Positions 37,418 to 46,061 of a stretch of 64,000 nt of DNA are shown here, piece after piece. Under the pieces are notes generated by a model. The model had not been told where the DNA came from. It did not search any database and saw nothing but the letters and a program-made list of their open reading frames with translations. Source of the stretch: an uncultured Pseudomonadales bacterium (GTDB lineage Bacteria; Pseudomonadota; Gammaproteobacteria; Pseudomonadales; Balneatricaceae); contig CALSNA010000001.1 of the NCBI GenBank assembly GCA_943787595.1, positions 186,001-250,000 on the forward strand, in the 5' to 3' direction. The position numbers were made by a program, and so were the translations under genes. Each line of letters starts with the position of its first letter. Positions within the stretch are counted from its first letter, which is position 1.

Positions 37418-37732
37418 TCAAACCCTCACCTCGTCTTTCCACCACTTTACTGCCTCACTATTAATCTGCTCGTGACACTGTTCGCTAAGCTCTATTAATC
37501 GCTTTCCTAGCTGCGTATGGCGCTCTGTTGCCCTCATATAACGTCCATAGTGTTGTAACTTGCTTGCGCATATAGCCAAGGTACCAACACTTGGTTTAAC
37601 ACGCTTAAAACGCAGCGTACGCAAGTAGCACTCGCTTCTGCATAGCCAATCTTTGCTAAATTCACTCTCACTGCTCACAGCACCAATCTGCTGCAATAAC
37701 TCAAATACGTCGTTTAGTACCGTTTTCTGCAT
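37418..37732 (-). CDS. DUF6626-like small core protein
   Basis: 104 residues: MQKTVLNDVFELLQQIGAVS, SEFSKDWLCRSECYLRTLRF, VGTLAICASKLQHYGRYMRA and a C-terminal EAVKWWKDE. The early part has a helix-turn-helix-like pattern (xxFSxxWLxRSxxYxxxLR) seen in proteins named DUF6626; I recall this family from elements of this kind but cannot search. Divergent from the Rep-like gene with about 90 bases between, so it may regulate both. Confidence 0.6.
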   Translation of the reverse strand: MQKTVLNDVFELLQQIGAVSSESEFSKDWLCRSECYLRTLRFKRVKPSVGTLAICASKLQHYGRYMRATERHTQLGKRLIELSEQCHEQINSEAVKWWKDEVRV

Positions 37733-37821
37733 CGTTTTTTCCTCTGTTGATAAATAACTATATGCACAGCTTGTTAATATTGCTGTGTATTTATCGCGTA
37801 TTACTCAGAGGTAAGAAAAAC

Positions 37822-38280
37822 GTGCATTATATCGATGAACTAAAGAAACACGGTGCAACTTGGGTGCGTAAACAAGACTTTTGGTTGTTTGGTACTGCAA
37901 CGTTCAAAGATGGCAATCAGATTACGGATAGGCAAGTAGTGGCTGACGCTCAACACTTCTTTAACCTTCTTGATAGGCACGTGCTTACACGCAAGCAAAC
38001 TTTACTAGGCACACGTTTAGAACGATTAGTATTCTTAGAGTATGGAAAATTAGGCACTAACGCTCACATACACTTCTTGATCAAAGGGACAGATTTAAAG
38101 CACTTCAAACAGATTTACTATGCAGCACCAAGAATTTGGCAATCACGTATAAACAAGGCACATAATCTCATCATCAAAGACAACATAGGCTTAGACAACA
38201 CACGCAGTGAATACTGCTGGAAAGAAGTAAAGTCACATAAGCGTGACGTTCTATTAACCGAGTGCTGCCATTTAAATTAA
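37822..38280 (+). CDS. HUH-superfamily Rep-like endonuclease, probable late frameshift
   Basis: About 152 residues from a GTG at 37822 preceded by AGAGG; an upstream ATG at 37747 is less likely. The three HUH Rep motifs are present in order: FGTATFKD (motif 1), AHIHFLIKG (HUH, here His-Ile-His) and EYCWKE (Tyr-x-x-Lys). These define single-strand nickases for rolling-circle replication or transposition. The frame stops at 38278-38280, but the +1 frame continues LPFKLTVTVLNPNKGDAYTW to TAG at 38328-38330. An indel near 38260 probably shortened the tail after the catalytic Tyr. Confidence 0.7.
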   Translation: MHYIDELKKHGATWVRKQDFWLFGTATFKDGNQITDRQVVADAQHFFNLLDRHVLTRKQTLLGTRLERLVFLEYGKLGTNAHIHFLIKGTDLKHFKQIYYAAPRIWQSRINKAHNLIIKDNIGLDNTRSEYCWKEVKSHKRDVLLTECCHLN

Positions 38281-38465
38281 CCGTAACAGTACTGAATCCT
38301 AACAAAGGCGATGCTTATACTTGGTTTTAGCTGTTATGAAATTATTAGCCACACGTTCACGTAACGTGGCTTGTTATCGTTATGACTAAACACATAACAA
38401 CTCAAACACATCACATAGAAACAATACTTAAGAATATATAAGAAAAGTACAACTATCATATATAT

Positions 38466-38577
38466 AGACGTAAGTCATTGAGTTATGGAAGGTAATTATA
38501 AGGCACATTCTGGTTGCTCAAAACAAACATCAGAAAATACACTGTACGTACAAAAACATTACATTTAGGTGGTTTAG
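38466..38577 (+). promoter_or_regulatory. IntA upstream region of unit 1
   Basis: Contains GACGTAAGTCATTGA at 38467 (compare ATGTAAGTAATTGA at 30910). The 43-base block at 38500-38542 is identical to 30942-30984. TTGCTC...TACACT within the block gives a possible -35/-10. The palindrome of the other copy is degraded here. Confidence 0.45.
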
Positions 38578-39147
38578 ATGGCACAAGCAAAGACACTTAG
38601 CAAAGCAGAACTCAAGCAGCTGCTAGACGTAACAAATTCGTGCAGTCGTTATCCATTACGCGACAGCACGATGCTGCTGTTTACGCACTTGTGTGGTTTA
38701 CGTGTTGGCGAAGTAGCTGCGCTGCGTTTTGACGACATACTTGATGCAAACGGCACAGTACGAGACGAAATGACACTTGATGCTGCGCGAACAAAGAACA
38801 AACGAGCACGTAAGATATTCTTACCAAGGCAAATGCAGCGTCAGCTACAAGCATACGTTAACAGCTTAAACAAACAGCCACTGCACGGTTATTTGTTCTC
38901 TACACAGAAGCAAGCACACTTTAGTGCAAATACAGCTACACAGCACCTACAACGCTTGTATGCACGTGCTGGCATTAGTGGGGCAACATCACACAGTGGC
39001 AGACGCACTTGGCTTACAGCACTTAGTCAGAGAGGTGTTAGCGTGTTTGTACTAGCGGATATGGCTGGACACCGTAGCATTCAAACAACTCAGCGTTACG
39101 TAACAGTTAATGATGAGATGAAACGCAACGCTGCTGAGTTAATCTAA
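38578..39147 (+). CDS. Small tyrosine recombinase (IntA)
   Basis: 189 residues, essentially only the catalytic domain. Arg I in LCGLRVGEVAALRFDDI, the beta-hairpin RTKNKRARKIFLPRQMQRQL, His-x-x-Arg in HSGRRTWLTALSQRG, GH in ADMAGHRSIQTTQRYV and the nucleophile Tyr at the end of that stretch. Similar in size to FimB/XerC-like recombinases. Its stop overlaps the stop of the convergent IntB by 4 bases. Probably works with IntB in integration or excision at guaA. Confidence 0.9.
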   Translation: MAQAKTLSKAELKQLLDVTNSCSRYPLRDSTMLLFTHLCGLRVGEVAALRFDDILDANGTVRDEMTLDAARTKNKRARKIFLPRQMQRQLQAYVNSLNKQPLHGYLFSTQKQAHFSANTATQHLQRLYARAGISGATSHSGRRTWLTALSQRGVSVFVLADMAGHRSIQTTQRYVTVNDEMKRNAAELI

Positions 39148-40379
39148 ACGACTTCAATCGTGCCATCTTCTCTACGTTTATAGTCCGCTACAGCGTTGGT
39201 TAAGCGAATTTCATCGTTCAAGTGATAATACGTCTTTTCAATCTGTGCCACGCTACTGCCACACATATCTGCAATCTGCCTAAACGTTAAGCCACTCATA
39301 ATACGCTGTGTAATCATAAAGTGACGCAAGCTGTAAGGCACTAAGTCACGTGTTTCTCTGTCTGCAATATCAGCTAACTCAATCATCTTGTGCCAGTGAT
39401 ACAGCATCGTACGTTGCGTGATTTGGTTTTCACCATCAATTGTGAACACGAGCTCATCAGCACTCTTTGGCTTTGATATCTCACGCAAGCGTTCAAAGTA
39501 CTGGCCATTGCGACACAAGAAGGTACGGCTCGTACGCACTTTGCTCGTCTCAGCACGAACGTGAATACGTGCTAGCTTTTGTTCTGTGCCGTTCACAGTA
39601 TGACGTTCAATCTGCACATTACTCCAACGCAACTGTCGCTGTTCGCCAACTCGTAATCCACTGTTAGCTGCGACTAAAACGTAGTGCTGCACGATTTTTC
39701 GCACTTTCAATTCGTCGTCGTCTAACTTGTTGTGTTTGGCAGTGTAGGTGCGCATAGCACGATACAGTGCTTCGTATTCATCGTTAGTCAGTGTTGCACG
39801 ACGAATAGCTTCATTACCTTTATCCAAGCGTGGTAGCTTCTTAAAGTCAAAGGCATCTATGTGTGTTTCGCCATTCTTATGCAGCCACTTCATCAACGCA
39901 TTGATTGTGCTTTGTTCGTTCTGCACAGTGACTTGTTTGACGTTGCCGTTAGTGGCTTTGTGACGATGGTAGAAGTAGTTTTCGCAGTCAGTGCGTTCTA
40001 GTTCTTTTAACTTAGTGTCTTTGCCAATGAAGCTTAAGAAGTGCTGTAGATGCGTTGCGATTGTTGTGTGTCGTCCTTTGACGATGTGTCCAAGTTCAAC
40101 GTCACGCATACGGAAGCTAAGATACTTCTCCACACCTTCTTTTGTGGTTATGGAAAAGTAGGATTTACCTTGTTGCAGATTAGCGTAAATCTCTAAGTAT
40201 GCTGCTTTACCCTTTTCAATTGCAGTAGCTTCGCTGCGTGTGCGTAGGCTTTTACGTGCGTACTTGTTTTCTTTTGGCAACCACATACGAAATTGCCAAT
40301 ACTCACCTCGCTTGTAGATACAAGCTTCGTCAAATATTGCTATTTCGCCTTCAGCAAATTGCTGTTTCTTCAGTGCCAA
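39144..40379 (-). CDS. Tyrosine recombinase (IntB)
   Basis: 411 residues from a TTG start, the same start as in the relic copy. An arm-binding-like N-terminus (YKRGEYWQFRMWLPKENKYA) and a SAM-like core-binding domain (about 95-200) precede the catalytic domain. Arg I is in AANSGLRVGEQRQLRW, Arg II and His in YSLRHFMITQRIMSG, and Tyr in IEKTYYHL; the usual GH His is replaced by Ser (CGSSVAQ), as in some phage-type integrases. Reads away from the att site that starts 118 bases upstream of it. Confidence 0.92.
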   Translation of the reverse strand: MALKKQQFAEGEIAIFDEACIYKRGEYWQFRMWLPKENKYARKSLRTRSEATAIEKGKAAYLEIYANLQQGKSYFSITTKEGVEKYLSFRMRDVELGHIVKGRHTTIATHLQHFLSFIGKDTKLKELERTDCENYFYHRHKATNGNVKQVTVQNEQSTINALMKWLHKNGETHIDAFDFKKLPRLDKGNEAIRRATLTNDEYEALYRAMRTYTAKHNKLDDDELKVRKIVQHYVLVAANSGLRVGEQRQLRWSNVQIERHTVNGTEQKLARIHVRAETSKVRTSRTFLCRNGQYFERLREISKPKSADELVFTIDGENQITQRTMLYHWHKMIELADIADRETRDLVPYSLRHFMITQRIMSGLTFRQIADMCGSSVAQIEKTYYHLNDEIRLTNAVADYKRREDGTIEVV

Positions 40380-40496
40380 ATCTTAGTCTCTGAGTTACTA
40401 CGAGTTTCAGTAGTCACACGTTTGTGCAACATTTTGTGTAACTGTATGAAAAAAGACTAAGGAAATCAACGATTGATTTCTGAGTGTGAAAGTAAT

Positions 40497-40555
40497 GTGT
40501 AAGTAATAAATTAAATTAAATCAATGACTTGCACAAGAAAAACTACTCCCACTCA
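40497..40555. repeat. att site at the guaA 3' end
   Basis: GTGTAAGTAAT (40499-40509), TCAATGA (40521-40527) and CTCCCACTCA (40546-40555). The last overlaps the final codons of guaA (ending IEWE and TAG). The layout matches the unit 1/unit 2 junction at 32865-32920. The crossover probably falls in CTCCCACTCA, so guaA is regenerated on insertion. Confidence 0.82.
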
Positions 40556-42120
40556 ATGGTTGATGGCGGCTTGCTGGATACGTCATAAGTCACTCGTGAG
40601 ATATGCTCAATCTCATTGATGATTCTGTTAGATACTTTCTCCAGTAATTCATAGGGCAAGTGTGCCCAACGGGCAGTCATAAAGTCAATGGTCTCTATGG
40701 CCCTCAGGCTAACCACGTATTGATAACGGCGGCCATCTCCCACTACGCCTACAGACTTGACGGGTAGAAACACTACAAAGGCTTGGTTGACCTTGTGATA
40801 CCAATCAGCTTGGTGCAGTTCTTCAATGAAAATGGCATCCGCTTGCCGCAAAATTTGGACATATTTCGGTTTAACCTCACCAAGGATCCTAACACTCAGT
40901 CCCGGTCCTGGGAAAGGATGGCGATAGACCATGGTGTAGGGAAGGCCTAATTCTAGGCCAAGTTGGCGCACTTCGTCCTTGAACAGTTCCCGCAGTGGTT
41001 CCACCAGTTGTAAGGTCATATCGTCTGGCAGGCCGCCTACATTATGGTGGGACTTAATCACGTGAGCTTTGCCTGTACTAGCGGCTGCCGATTCAATTAT
41101 ATCTGGGTAAATAGTGCCTTGGGCTAGCCACTTGATATCTTTTAACTGTTGGGCTTTGGCATCAAATACCTCAATAAAGGTGCTGCCAATCACTTTGCGC
41201 TTGGCTTCTGCATCGGTTATGCCTATTAGTTTGTCTAGAAATAACTGTGCTGCATTAACCTGAATAACTTGGACACCCATATGAGTGACAAATTGATCCA
41301 TTACTTCATCAGCTTCACCTTGTCGCAGCAAACCGTGATCTACAAATACACAGATTAGCCGATCGCCAATGGCGTGATGTAACAATGTGGCTACTACTGA
41401 TGAGTCAACACCACCTGAAAGGCCCAGCAGTACCCTGTCAGTACCAACTTGAGCGCGTACATTGGCGATAGCGTTGGTAATAATATTAGTTGTAGTCCAG
41501 TGTTGCTCGCATTGGCAGATATCAATTATAAAACGCTCCAGGATCTGACTGCCTTGTCGAGTGTGGGTTACTTCAGGATGGAACTGCAAACCGTAGAAAT
41601 TCTTTGTTTTGCAAGCCATCGCTGCGATTGGAGCATTCTTGGTTGATGCTATCAGTTCAAAGCCTAAAGGCAGTTCAGTAACTTGATCACCATGGCTCAT
41701 CCAGACATCCAGAGTTTGACTACCATCGGTTTTGATGTGGTCCTTGATGCCAGATAAAAAATTCTCTATGCCAACTAGTGTGACTTCAGCAAAACCAAAC
41801 TCTCGCTGTTCTGATGCCATCACCTGGCCACCCATTTGGATAGCCATGGTTTGCATACCATAGCAAATGCCCAACACTGGGATACCAAGATCAAATACCA
41901 GTTGTGACACTTGCGGTGCCAGTGTTGTATTAACTGATTCTGGACCACCAGTTAGGATAATTCCCCGGGGAGCAAGGTCTTGCAATGTATTGTTATTTAT
42001 ATCATACGGATGAATTTCACAATAGACACCGATTGCACGTACGCGGCGGGCAATAAGCTGTGTATACTGTGATCCAAAATCAATAATCAGGATGCCTTGG
42101 GCACGGATATCGTAGGTCAT
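40543..42120 (-). CDS. guaA: GMP synthase (glutamine-hydrolysing)
   Basis: Converts XMP to GMP with glutamine and ATP. 525 residues. The glutamine amidotransferase domain has GICYGMQ (Cys) and FHPEVTHT (His, Glu). The ATP pyrophosphatase domain has [15 protein letters not shown]. The C-terminal dimerisation domain ends PPSTIEWE, the usual conserved end. Downstream of guaB with 79 bases between. The 3' end serves as the island attachment site without altering the protein. Confidence 0.98.
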   Translation of the reverse strand: MTYDIRAQGILIIDFGSQYTQLIARRVRAIGVYCEIHPYDINNNTLQDLAPRGIILTGGPESVNTTLAPQVSQLVFDLGIPVLGICYGMQTMAIQMGGQVMASEQREFGFAEVTLVGIENFLSGIKDHIKTDGSQTLDVWMSHGDQVTELPLGFELIASTKNAPIAAMACKTKNFYGLQFHPEVTHTRQGSQILERFIIDICQCEQHWTTTNIITNAIANVRAQVGTDRVLLGLSGGVDSSVVATLLHHAIGDRLICVFVDHGLLRQGEADEVMDQFVTHMGVQVIQVNAAQLFLDKLIGITDAEAKRKVIGSTFIEVFDAKAQQLKDIKWLAQGTIYPDIIESAAASTGKAHVIKSHHNVGGLPDDMTLQLVEPLRELFKDEVRQLGLELGLPYTMVYRHPFPGPGLSVRILGEVKPKYVQILRQADAIFIEELHQADWYHKVNQAFVVFLPVKSVGVVGDGRRYQYVVSLRAIETIDFMTARWAHLPYELLEKVSNRIINEIEHISRVTYDVSSKPPSTIEWE

Positions 42121-42199
42121 ATTTTGGTTACGGAGTGTATTGGTCTGTCATTGCTATAGAACTCCAGACTGTGGTTGGATCTACCTAGCCAAATAGAAT

Positions 42200-43669
42200 C
42201 TATTTGGCCCAGTAATTAGGTGCTTCTTTGGTAATAGTAACATCGTGCACATGGCTTTCGCTTATGCCAGCATGAGTAATCCGGGTAAACTTGGGTTGGG
42301 TTCGCATTTGCTCCATATCGCGGCAGCCCGTATAGCCCATGCTGGATCTTAGTCCACCCATTAGTTGGTAAACTATAGCAGCCATGGGTCCTTTGCATGC
42401 AACACGCCCTTCAATACCTTCTGGTACCAGTTTGTGTATGCCCGCATCAACAGATTGGAAATAGCGGTCACTCGATCCTTGAGTCTGCCCCATTGCACCA
42501 AGAGAACCCATACCACGATACCCCTTGTAGGCACGGCCCTGATATAACTCAACTTCGCCAGGTGCCTCATCTGTTCCTGCCAGCAGGCTACCAACCATGA
42601 TCACACTGGCTCCAGCAGCAATAGCCTTGGCTAGATCACCTGAATAACGTACGCCACCATCAGCGATCACTGGAATGTCCCGTTGTGCCAGTGCTGCTGC
42701 TACGTTGGCGATTGCGGTTATTTGTGGTACTCCAATACCGGCTACAATGCGGGTTGTGCAGATGGAACCCGGTCCAATACCCACCTTAATGCCGTCTACC
42801 CCAATATCAGCCAGTGCCAGTGCTGCTTCTGCAGTGGCAATATTGCCACCTACCACTTTTATTTGTGGGTATGTCTGTTTAATCCAACGCACGCGCTCAA
42901 TAACTCCAGCCGAATGACCATGCGCAGTATCTACGACAATCAGATCAACTCCGGCTGTAATTAATGCTGCCACCCGGTCAGGCGTTTCGTGTCCTGTTCC
43001 TACAGCTGCGCCGACCAGCAGACTACCCTGGGTATCCTTACTGGCATTGGGATAGGCTTTAGCGCGATACATGTCCTTGACAGTCATCATGCCTTGTAAT
43101 GTGAACTGATCGTCAACGACTAAAACACGTTCTATACGATGCTTGCGCAGTAGATTACGAACTTTGTCTTGATCTACCTCTGGCCTAACGGTAACCAGGC
43201 TTGTTTTGGGGGTCATAATCGTATCGACGGTAGCTTGAAGGAAATTCTCAAAGCGCATATCGCGACTGGTAACTATCCCAACTAGTTGACCATCGTCCAC
43301 CACTGGAAAACCGGAAAAGCCTAACCGCTCAGACATTTCACGCAATTGCCCCACGGTGGTGTCAGAACGACAGGTAACCGGGTCTTTGACGACGCCACTT
43401 TCGTGCTTTTTGACTGATCGAACCTGTGTTGCTTGCTCAGCAATGGTCAAGTTTTTGTGGATGATACCAATACCACCTTCCTGTGCCATGGCGATGGCTA
43501 ATCGACTGTCAGTCACCGTGTCCATGGCTGCAGAGGCAAGTGGAATGTTAAGCGATAGACCTCGAGCGATGTGGGTCTTTAGAGTTACTTCCTGCGGCAA
43601 CACTTCAGAATACCCCGGGACCAGCAGTACATCGTCAAATGTCAGAGCATCTTCAACGATTCTTAACAT
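42200..43669 (-). CDS. guaB: IMP dehydrogenase
   Basis: Oxidises IMP to XMP with NAD. From [20 protein letters not shown] (ATG 43669; an ATG 24 bases upstream is less likely) it has 489 residues. Two CBS repeats lie at about 95-205. The catalytic loop [13 protein letters not shown] with active Cys and the flap RGMGSLGAM are intact. Operon with guaA. Divergent from xseA across 310 bases. Confidence 0.98.
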   Translation of the reverse strand: MLRIVEDALTFDDVLLVPGYSEVLPQEVTLKTHIARGLSLNIPLASAAMDTVTDSRLAIAMAQEGGIGIIHKNLTIAEQATQVRSVKKHESGVVKDPVTCRSDTTVGQLREMSERLGFSGFPVVDDGQLVGIVTSRDMRFENFLQATVDTIMTPKTSLVTVRPEVDQDKVRNLLRKHRIERVLVVDDQFTLQGMMTVKDMYRAKAYPNASKDTQGSLLVGAAVGTGHETPDRVAALITAGVDLIVVDTAHGHSAGVIERVRWIKQTYPQIKVVGGNIATAEAALALADIGVDGIKVGIGPGSICTTRIVAGIGVPQITAIANVAAALAQRDIPVIADGGVRYSGDLAKAIAAGASVIMVGSLLAGTDEAPGEVELYQGRAYKGYRGMGSLGAMGQTQGSSDRYFQSVDAGIHKLVPEGIEGRVACKGPMAAIVYQLMGGLRSSMGYTGCRDMEQMRTQPKFTRITHAGISESHVHDVTITKEAPNYWAK

Positions 43670-43979
43670 GCAGCGCATCCTATATAAAAACATCCGATTA
43701 TACCGGATGGCAGACCAATTTGGCCATTAACGAAAGCGCTTTTATAGTATGCTATAAACTTAGGTTCCAAAAAAGGTTCGGTGCCTAAAGTAGCGATATT
43801 AAAGCTGTCCCTGATTGCAATAACAGGCGTGCAGTCACATTGCTTTCTCAAGCTACATGGGTTGGACAGATTCGAGTATTAAACGAACTTAGCAACATAT
43901 TTTATATACATTTAGCTTAAAGTGCAGTCTATGTTTATAGAGTACACCTAAACTATCACGCCACTGAAAATTTCATGAC
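43670..43979. other. guaB-xseA divergent intergenic region
   Basis: 310 bases with no gene. It must hold the divergent promoters; AT-rich sequence lies at about 43895-43945, but no clear -35/-10 pair or operator could be fixed by eye. Confidence 0.4.
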
Positions 43980-45341
43980 ATGTGTACGTTACCTGAATCA
44001 AAAATCTGGCAAGTTAGCGAACTCAGCCTAGCGAGCCGTGTGCTACTTGAGCAAACTTTTGGCGTGGTTACAGTAACCGGGGAAGTATCTGGTTTTACCA
44101 AGGCCCGCTCTGGTCATTGGTATTTTAACCTCAAAGATGCTGATGGCCAGGTGCGTTGCGCTATGTTTCGTAATCGTAATCTGTATAGTCGCTATACACC
44201 CTTAGATGGTGATCATATTAATCTACGGGCCAAGCTTAGCATTTACCCGCAGCGAGGCGAATACCAGCTGGTTGGTGAGCATTTAGAGCCCGTTGGCTTG
44301 GGTGCCTTGTTTCAATCTTATTTGCAACTTAAGCAGCAATTGGAACAGGAAGGCCTATTCGACCCAAAACATAAACGAGGCTTACCATACTTTTGCCAGC
44401 AATTGGCGGTAGTTACCTCAGTCGATGGTGCTGCGATCCATGATATACTTACTGTGCTACGTCAACGGATGCGCATGATTATGGTGGATGTATTGCCGGT
44501 TCCAGTGCAGGGCCCAGATGCTGCGACTGCGATTATTCAATCTTTACAATTAGTCGATAAACTGAAACACCATGATGCGATCATTATTAGCCGCGGTGGT
44601 GGCTCCATGGAGGATCTTTGGAGTTTTAATGATCCTTGCCTTGCTCGTGCTATCCACGTTTGCTCAATTCCAGTGATCAGTGCCGTTGGGCATGAAACTG
44701 ATTTTACTATTGCTGACTGGGTCGCAGATGTGCGCGGAGCCACACCTTCAGTGGCTGCCCAGTTAGTCAGCATGAATCAGATTGATTTGGTTCATCATTT
44801 GCAAAAGTTCCAAAATCAGTTACAACAAGCATGGCAACAATATCAGGCACAACGCAGGCTGTTTCTGACGGGACTGTCATCACGACTACGTCATCCGCGT
44901 CAGCGGGTACATGATTATTTTCAGTGGCTCGATAGCCTACAGCAACGTCTATCACAATCTAGTAAGTCACTTTTGGATCATCATCAACATCGGAACAGTC
45001 AAATGAAAAATAAACTGTTGGTGCAGCATCCTAAACACCGTATTCAGGCACTGCAGCAACAGTTACAACAGCAACAGCGTCGACTTCAGGAAGCCTTTAT
45101 GCGCCAGATTCAGGCCTGTGTCCAGCAACTGCGTGTTCAATCTTTACAACTCCATCAACTGAGCCCGCTGAATACCTTTGCCCGTGGCTATACAATAGCC
45201 ATGGATAGCAATGGCCTTGCCATGCGCTCCATCAAACAGTTACAAGTTCATGATGAGCTTGTGCTCCGGATGATCGATGGGAAAGTGGTTGTCCAGGTCA
45301 CGGAGTTATCATCCAATTTCAATATAGAGTCTTACAGCTAA
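43980..45341 (+). CDS. xseA: Exodeoxyribonuclease VII large subunit
   Basis: 453 residues. N-terminal OB fold (FGVVTVTGEVSGFTKARSGH, WYFNLKDADGQVRCAMFRNR), catalytic region with RGGGSMEDLWSFND and SAVGHETDFTIADWVADVRG, and a long Gln-rich coiled coil (about 265-410) before the C-terminal NTFARGYTIA motif. Together with XseB it degrades single-stranded DNA. Upstream of and divergent from guaB, a common gammaproteobacterial arrangement. Confidence 0.97.
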   Translation: MCTLPESKIWQVSELSLASRVLLEQTFGVVTVTGEVSGFTKARSGHWYFNLKDADGQVRCAMFRNRNLYSRYTPLDGDHINLRAKLSIYPQRGEYQLVGEHLEPVGLGALFQSYLQLKQQLEQEGLFDPKHKRGLPYFCQQLAVVTSVDGAAIHDILTVLRQRMRMIMVDVLPVPVQGPDAATAIIQSLQLVDKLKHHDAIIISRGGGSMEDLWSFNDPCLARAIHVCSIPVISAVGHETDFTIADWVADVRGATPSVAAQLVSMNQIDLVHHLQKFQNQLQQAWQQYQAQRRLFLTGLSSRLRHPRQRVHDYFQWLDSLQQRLSQSSKSLLDHHQHRNSQMKNKLLVQHPKHRIQALQQQLQQQQRRLQEAFMRQIQACVQQLRVQSLQLHQLSPLNTFARGYTIAMDSNGLAMRSIKQLQVHDELVLRMIDGKVVVQVTELSSNFNIESYS

Positions 45342-45584
45342 ATAATATTTATTTTTTAGATAGGGTCGTCAAATACCACATTAAGTTACTTTGATGCTTT
45401 TGAATTATGCGTACAGAACTGAAAGGATTGACTCATGGACGTTGCAATCGCCGCAGAGATAAGGAGAAATTGTTCGTATCTGGTGATTGACGGGCTTGGT
45501 TTTGAGTGGTAAATTATTAACGTCAGCCATGTTAAGGGGACATTCTCATGCAGGTCAAACCAGTACGTAAATGTGAAATTTAAG

Positions 45585-46061
45585 TTACAGCATCCACCAA
45601 GCTAACATTTGTAAGCATAGGGCAGCTAGCAAACCAGCCAGCAGATCATCAAGCATGATACCCAAGCCACCACCTACATACCGATCCACCCAGTTGATGG
45701 GCCATGGTTTGCTAATATCAAACAAGCGAAACAGCAAAAATCCGGTCACTATCCATACCCAGCTTGGAGGTGCAGCAAGCATAATAACCCAGTAGCCAAC
45801 AAATTCATCCCATACAATCCCACTATGGTCGTGCTGTTATAGATCTTTGGCAGTACGCCCACAGAGATATATACCACCTAAAAATGCCAATGCCAGCATT
45901 ATTATATAGGTGATTAGGGTGAGTTTAGCCATGGGAATGTATAAGACTACTGTTGCCAGAGTGCCAAAAGTACCGGGAGCAAAAGGTATAGTGCCAATGC
46001 CGTAGCCAAAAGCTAGCCAGTGAACTGGGTTTTTTCAGACCGAGTTAGGAGTATGGTTCAT
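45585..46061 (-). pseudogene. pgpA: Phosphatidylglycerophosphatase A with two in-frame stops
   Basis: The frame from ATG 46061 encodes a full PgpA-like protein: WLAFGYGIGTIPFAPGTFGT, GRTAKDL, HSGIVWDEFVGYW and PPSWVWIVTGFLLFRLFDIS, DRYVGGGLGIMLDDLLAGLL. It contains TGA at 46035-46037 (codon 9) and TAA at 45837-45839 (centre), with no other indel. PgpA dephosphorylates phosphatidylglycerophosphate; PgpB or PgpC may substitute. The start overlaps the thiL stop. Confidence 0.85.

Larger units (their letters stand above)
11004..40555. mobile_element. guaA-associated genomic island: tandem array of one integrative-element family
   Basis: About 29.5 kb between the IS relic and guaA. It contains repeated copies, all in the same orientation, of the same small genes: tyrosine recombinases, H-NS-like, MNKSALQD, SEWYD and NPIAVRRR families. 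Cargo genes lie between them. Direct repeats related to CTCCCACTCA lie at 22609, 27931, 32911 and 40546, the last inside the guaA 3' end. Only the guaA-proximal unit is intact; the rest are progressively deleted. The left limit is uncertain. Confidence 0.88.
32911..40555. mobile_element. Unit 1: near-complete integrative element in guaA
   Basis: About 7.6 kb flanked by direct repeats CTCCCACTCA (32911-32920 and 40546-40555, the latter in the last codons of guaA). In order from guaA: IntB (-), IntA (+), HUH Rep-like (+), DUF6626-like (-), MNKSALQD (-), H-NS-like (-), then cargo (formyltransferase, pseI, YdcF-like; all -). SEWYD (-), NPIAVRRR (-) and the left-end repeat follow. Most genes look intact, apart from a probable late frameshift in the Rep gene. 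Confidence 0.85.

Noticed and set aside
11004-40555. Integron cassette array
   Set aside because: The recombinases are not IntI-like, there are no attC-type recombination sites after each cargo gene, and units carry multi-gene cores.
11004-40555. CRISPR array from the many short repeats
   Set aside because: Repeats are hundreds of bases apart, gene-containing and of unequal length, with no regular spacer pattern or cas genes.
32911-40555. Assignment to strand-biased circularising elements or to inoviruses
   Set aside because: Two tyrosine recombinases recall the former and an HUH protein recalls the latter, but the gene layout differs and no phage structural genes (coat, Zot) were seen. Left unnamed.
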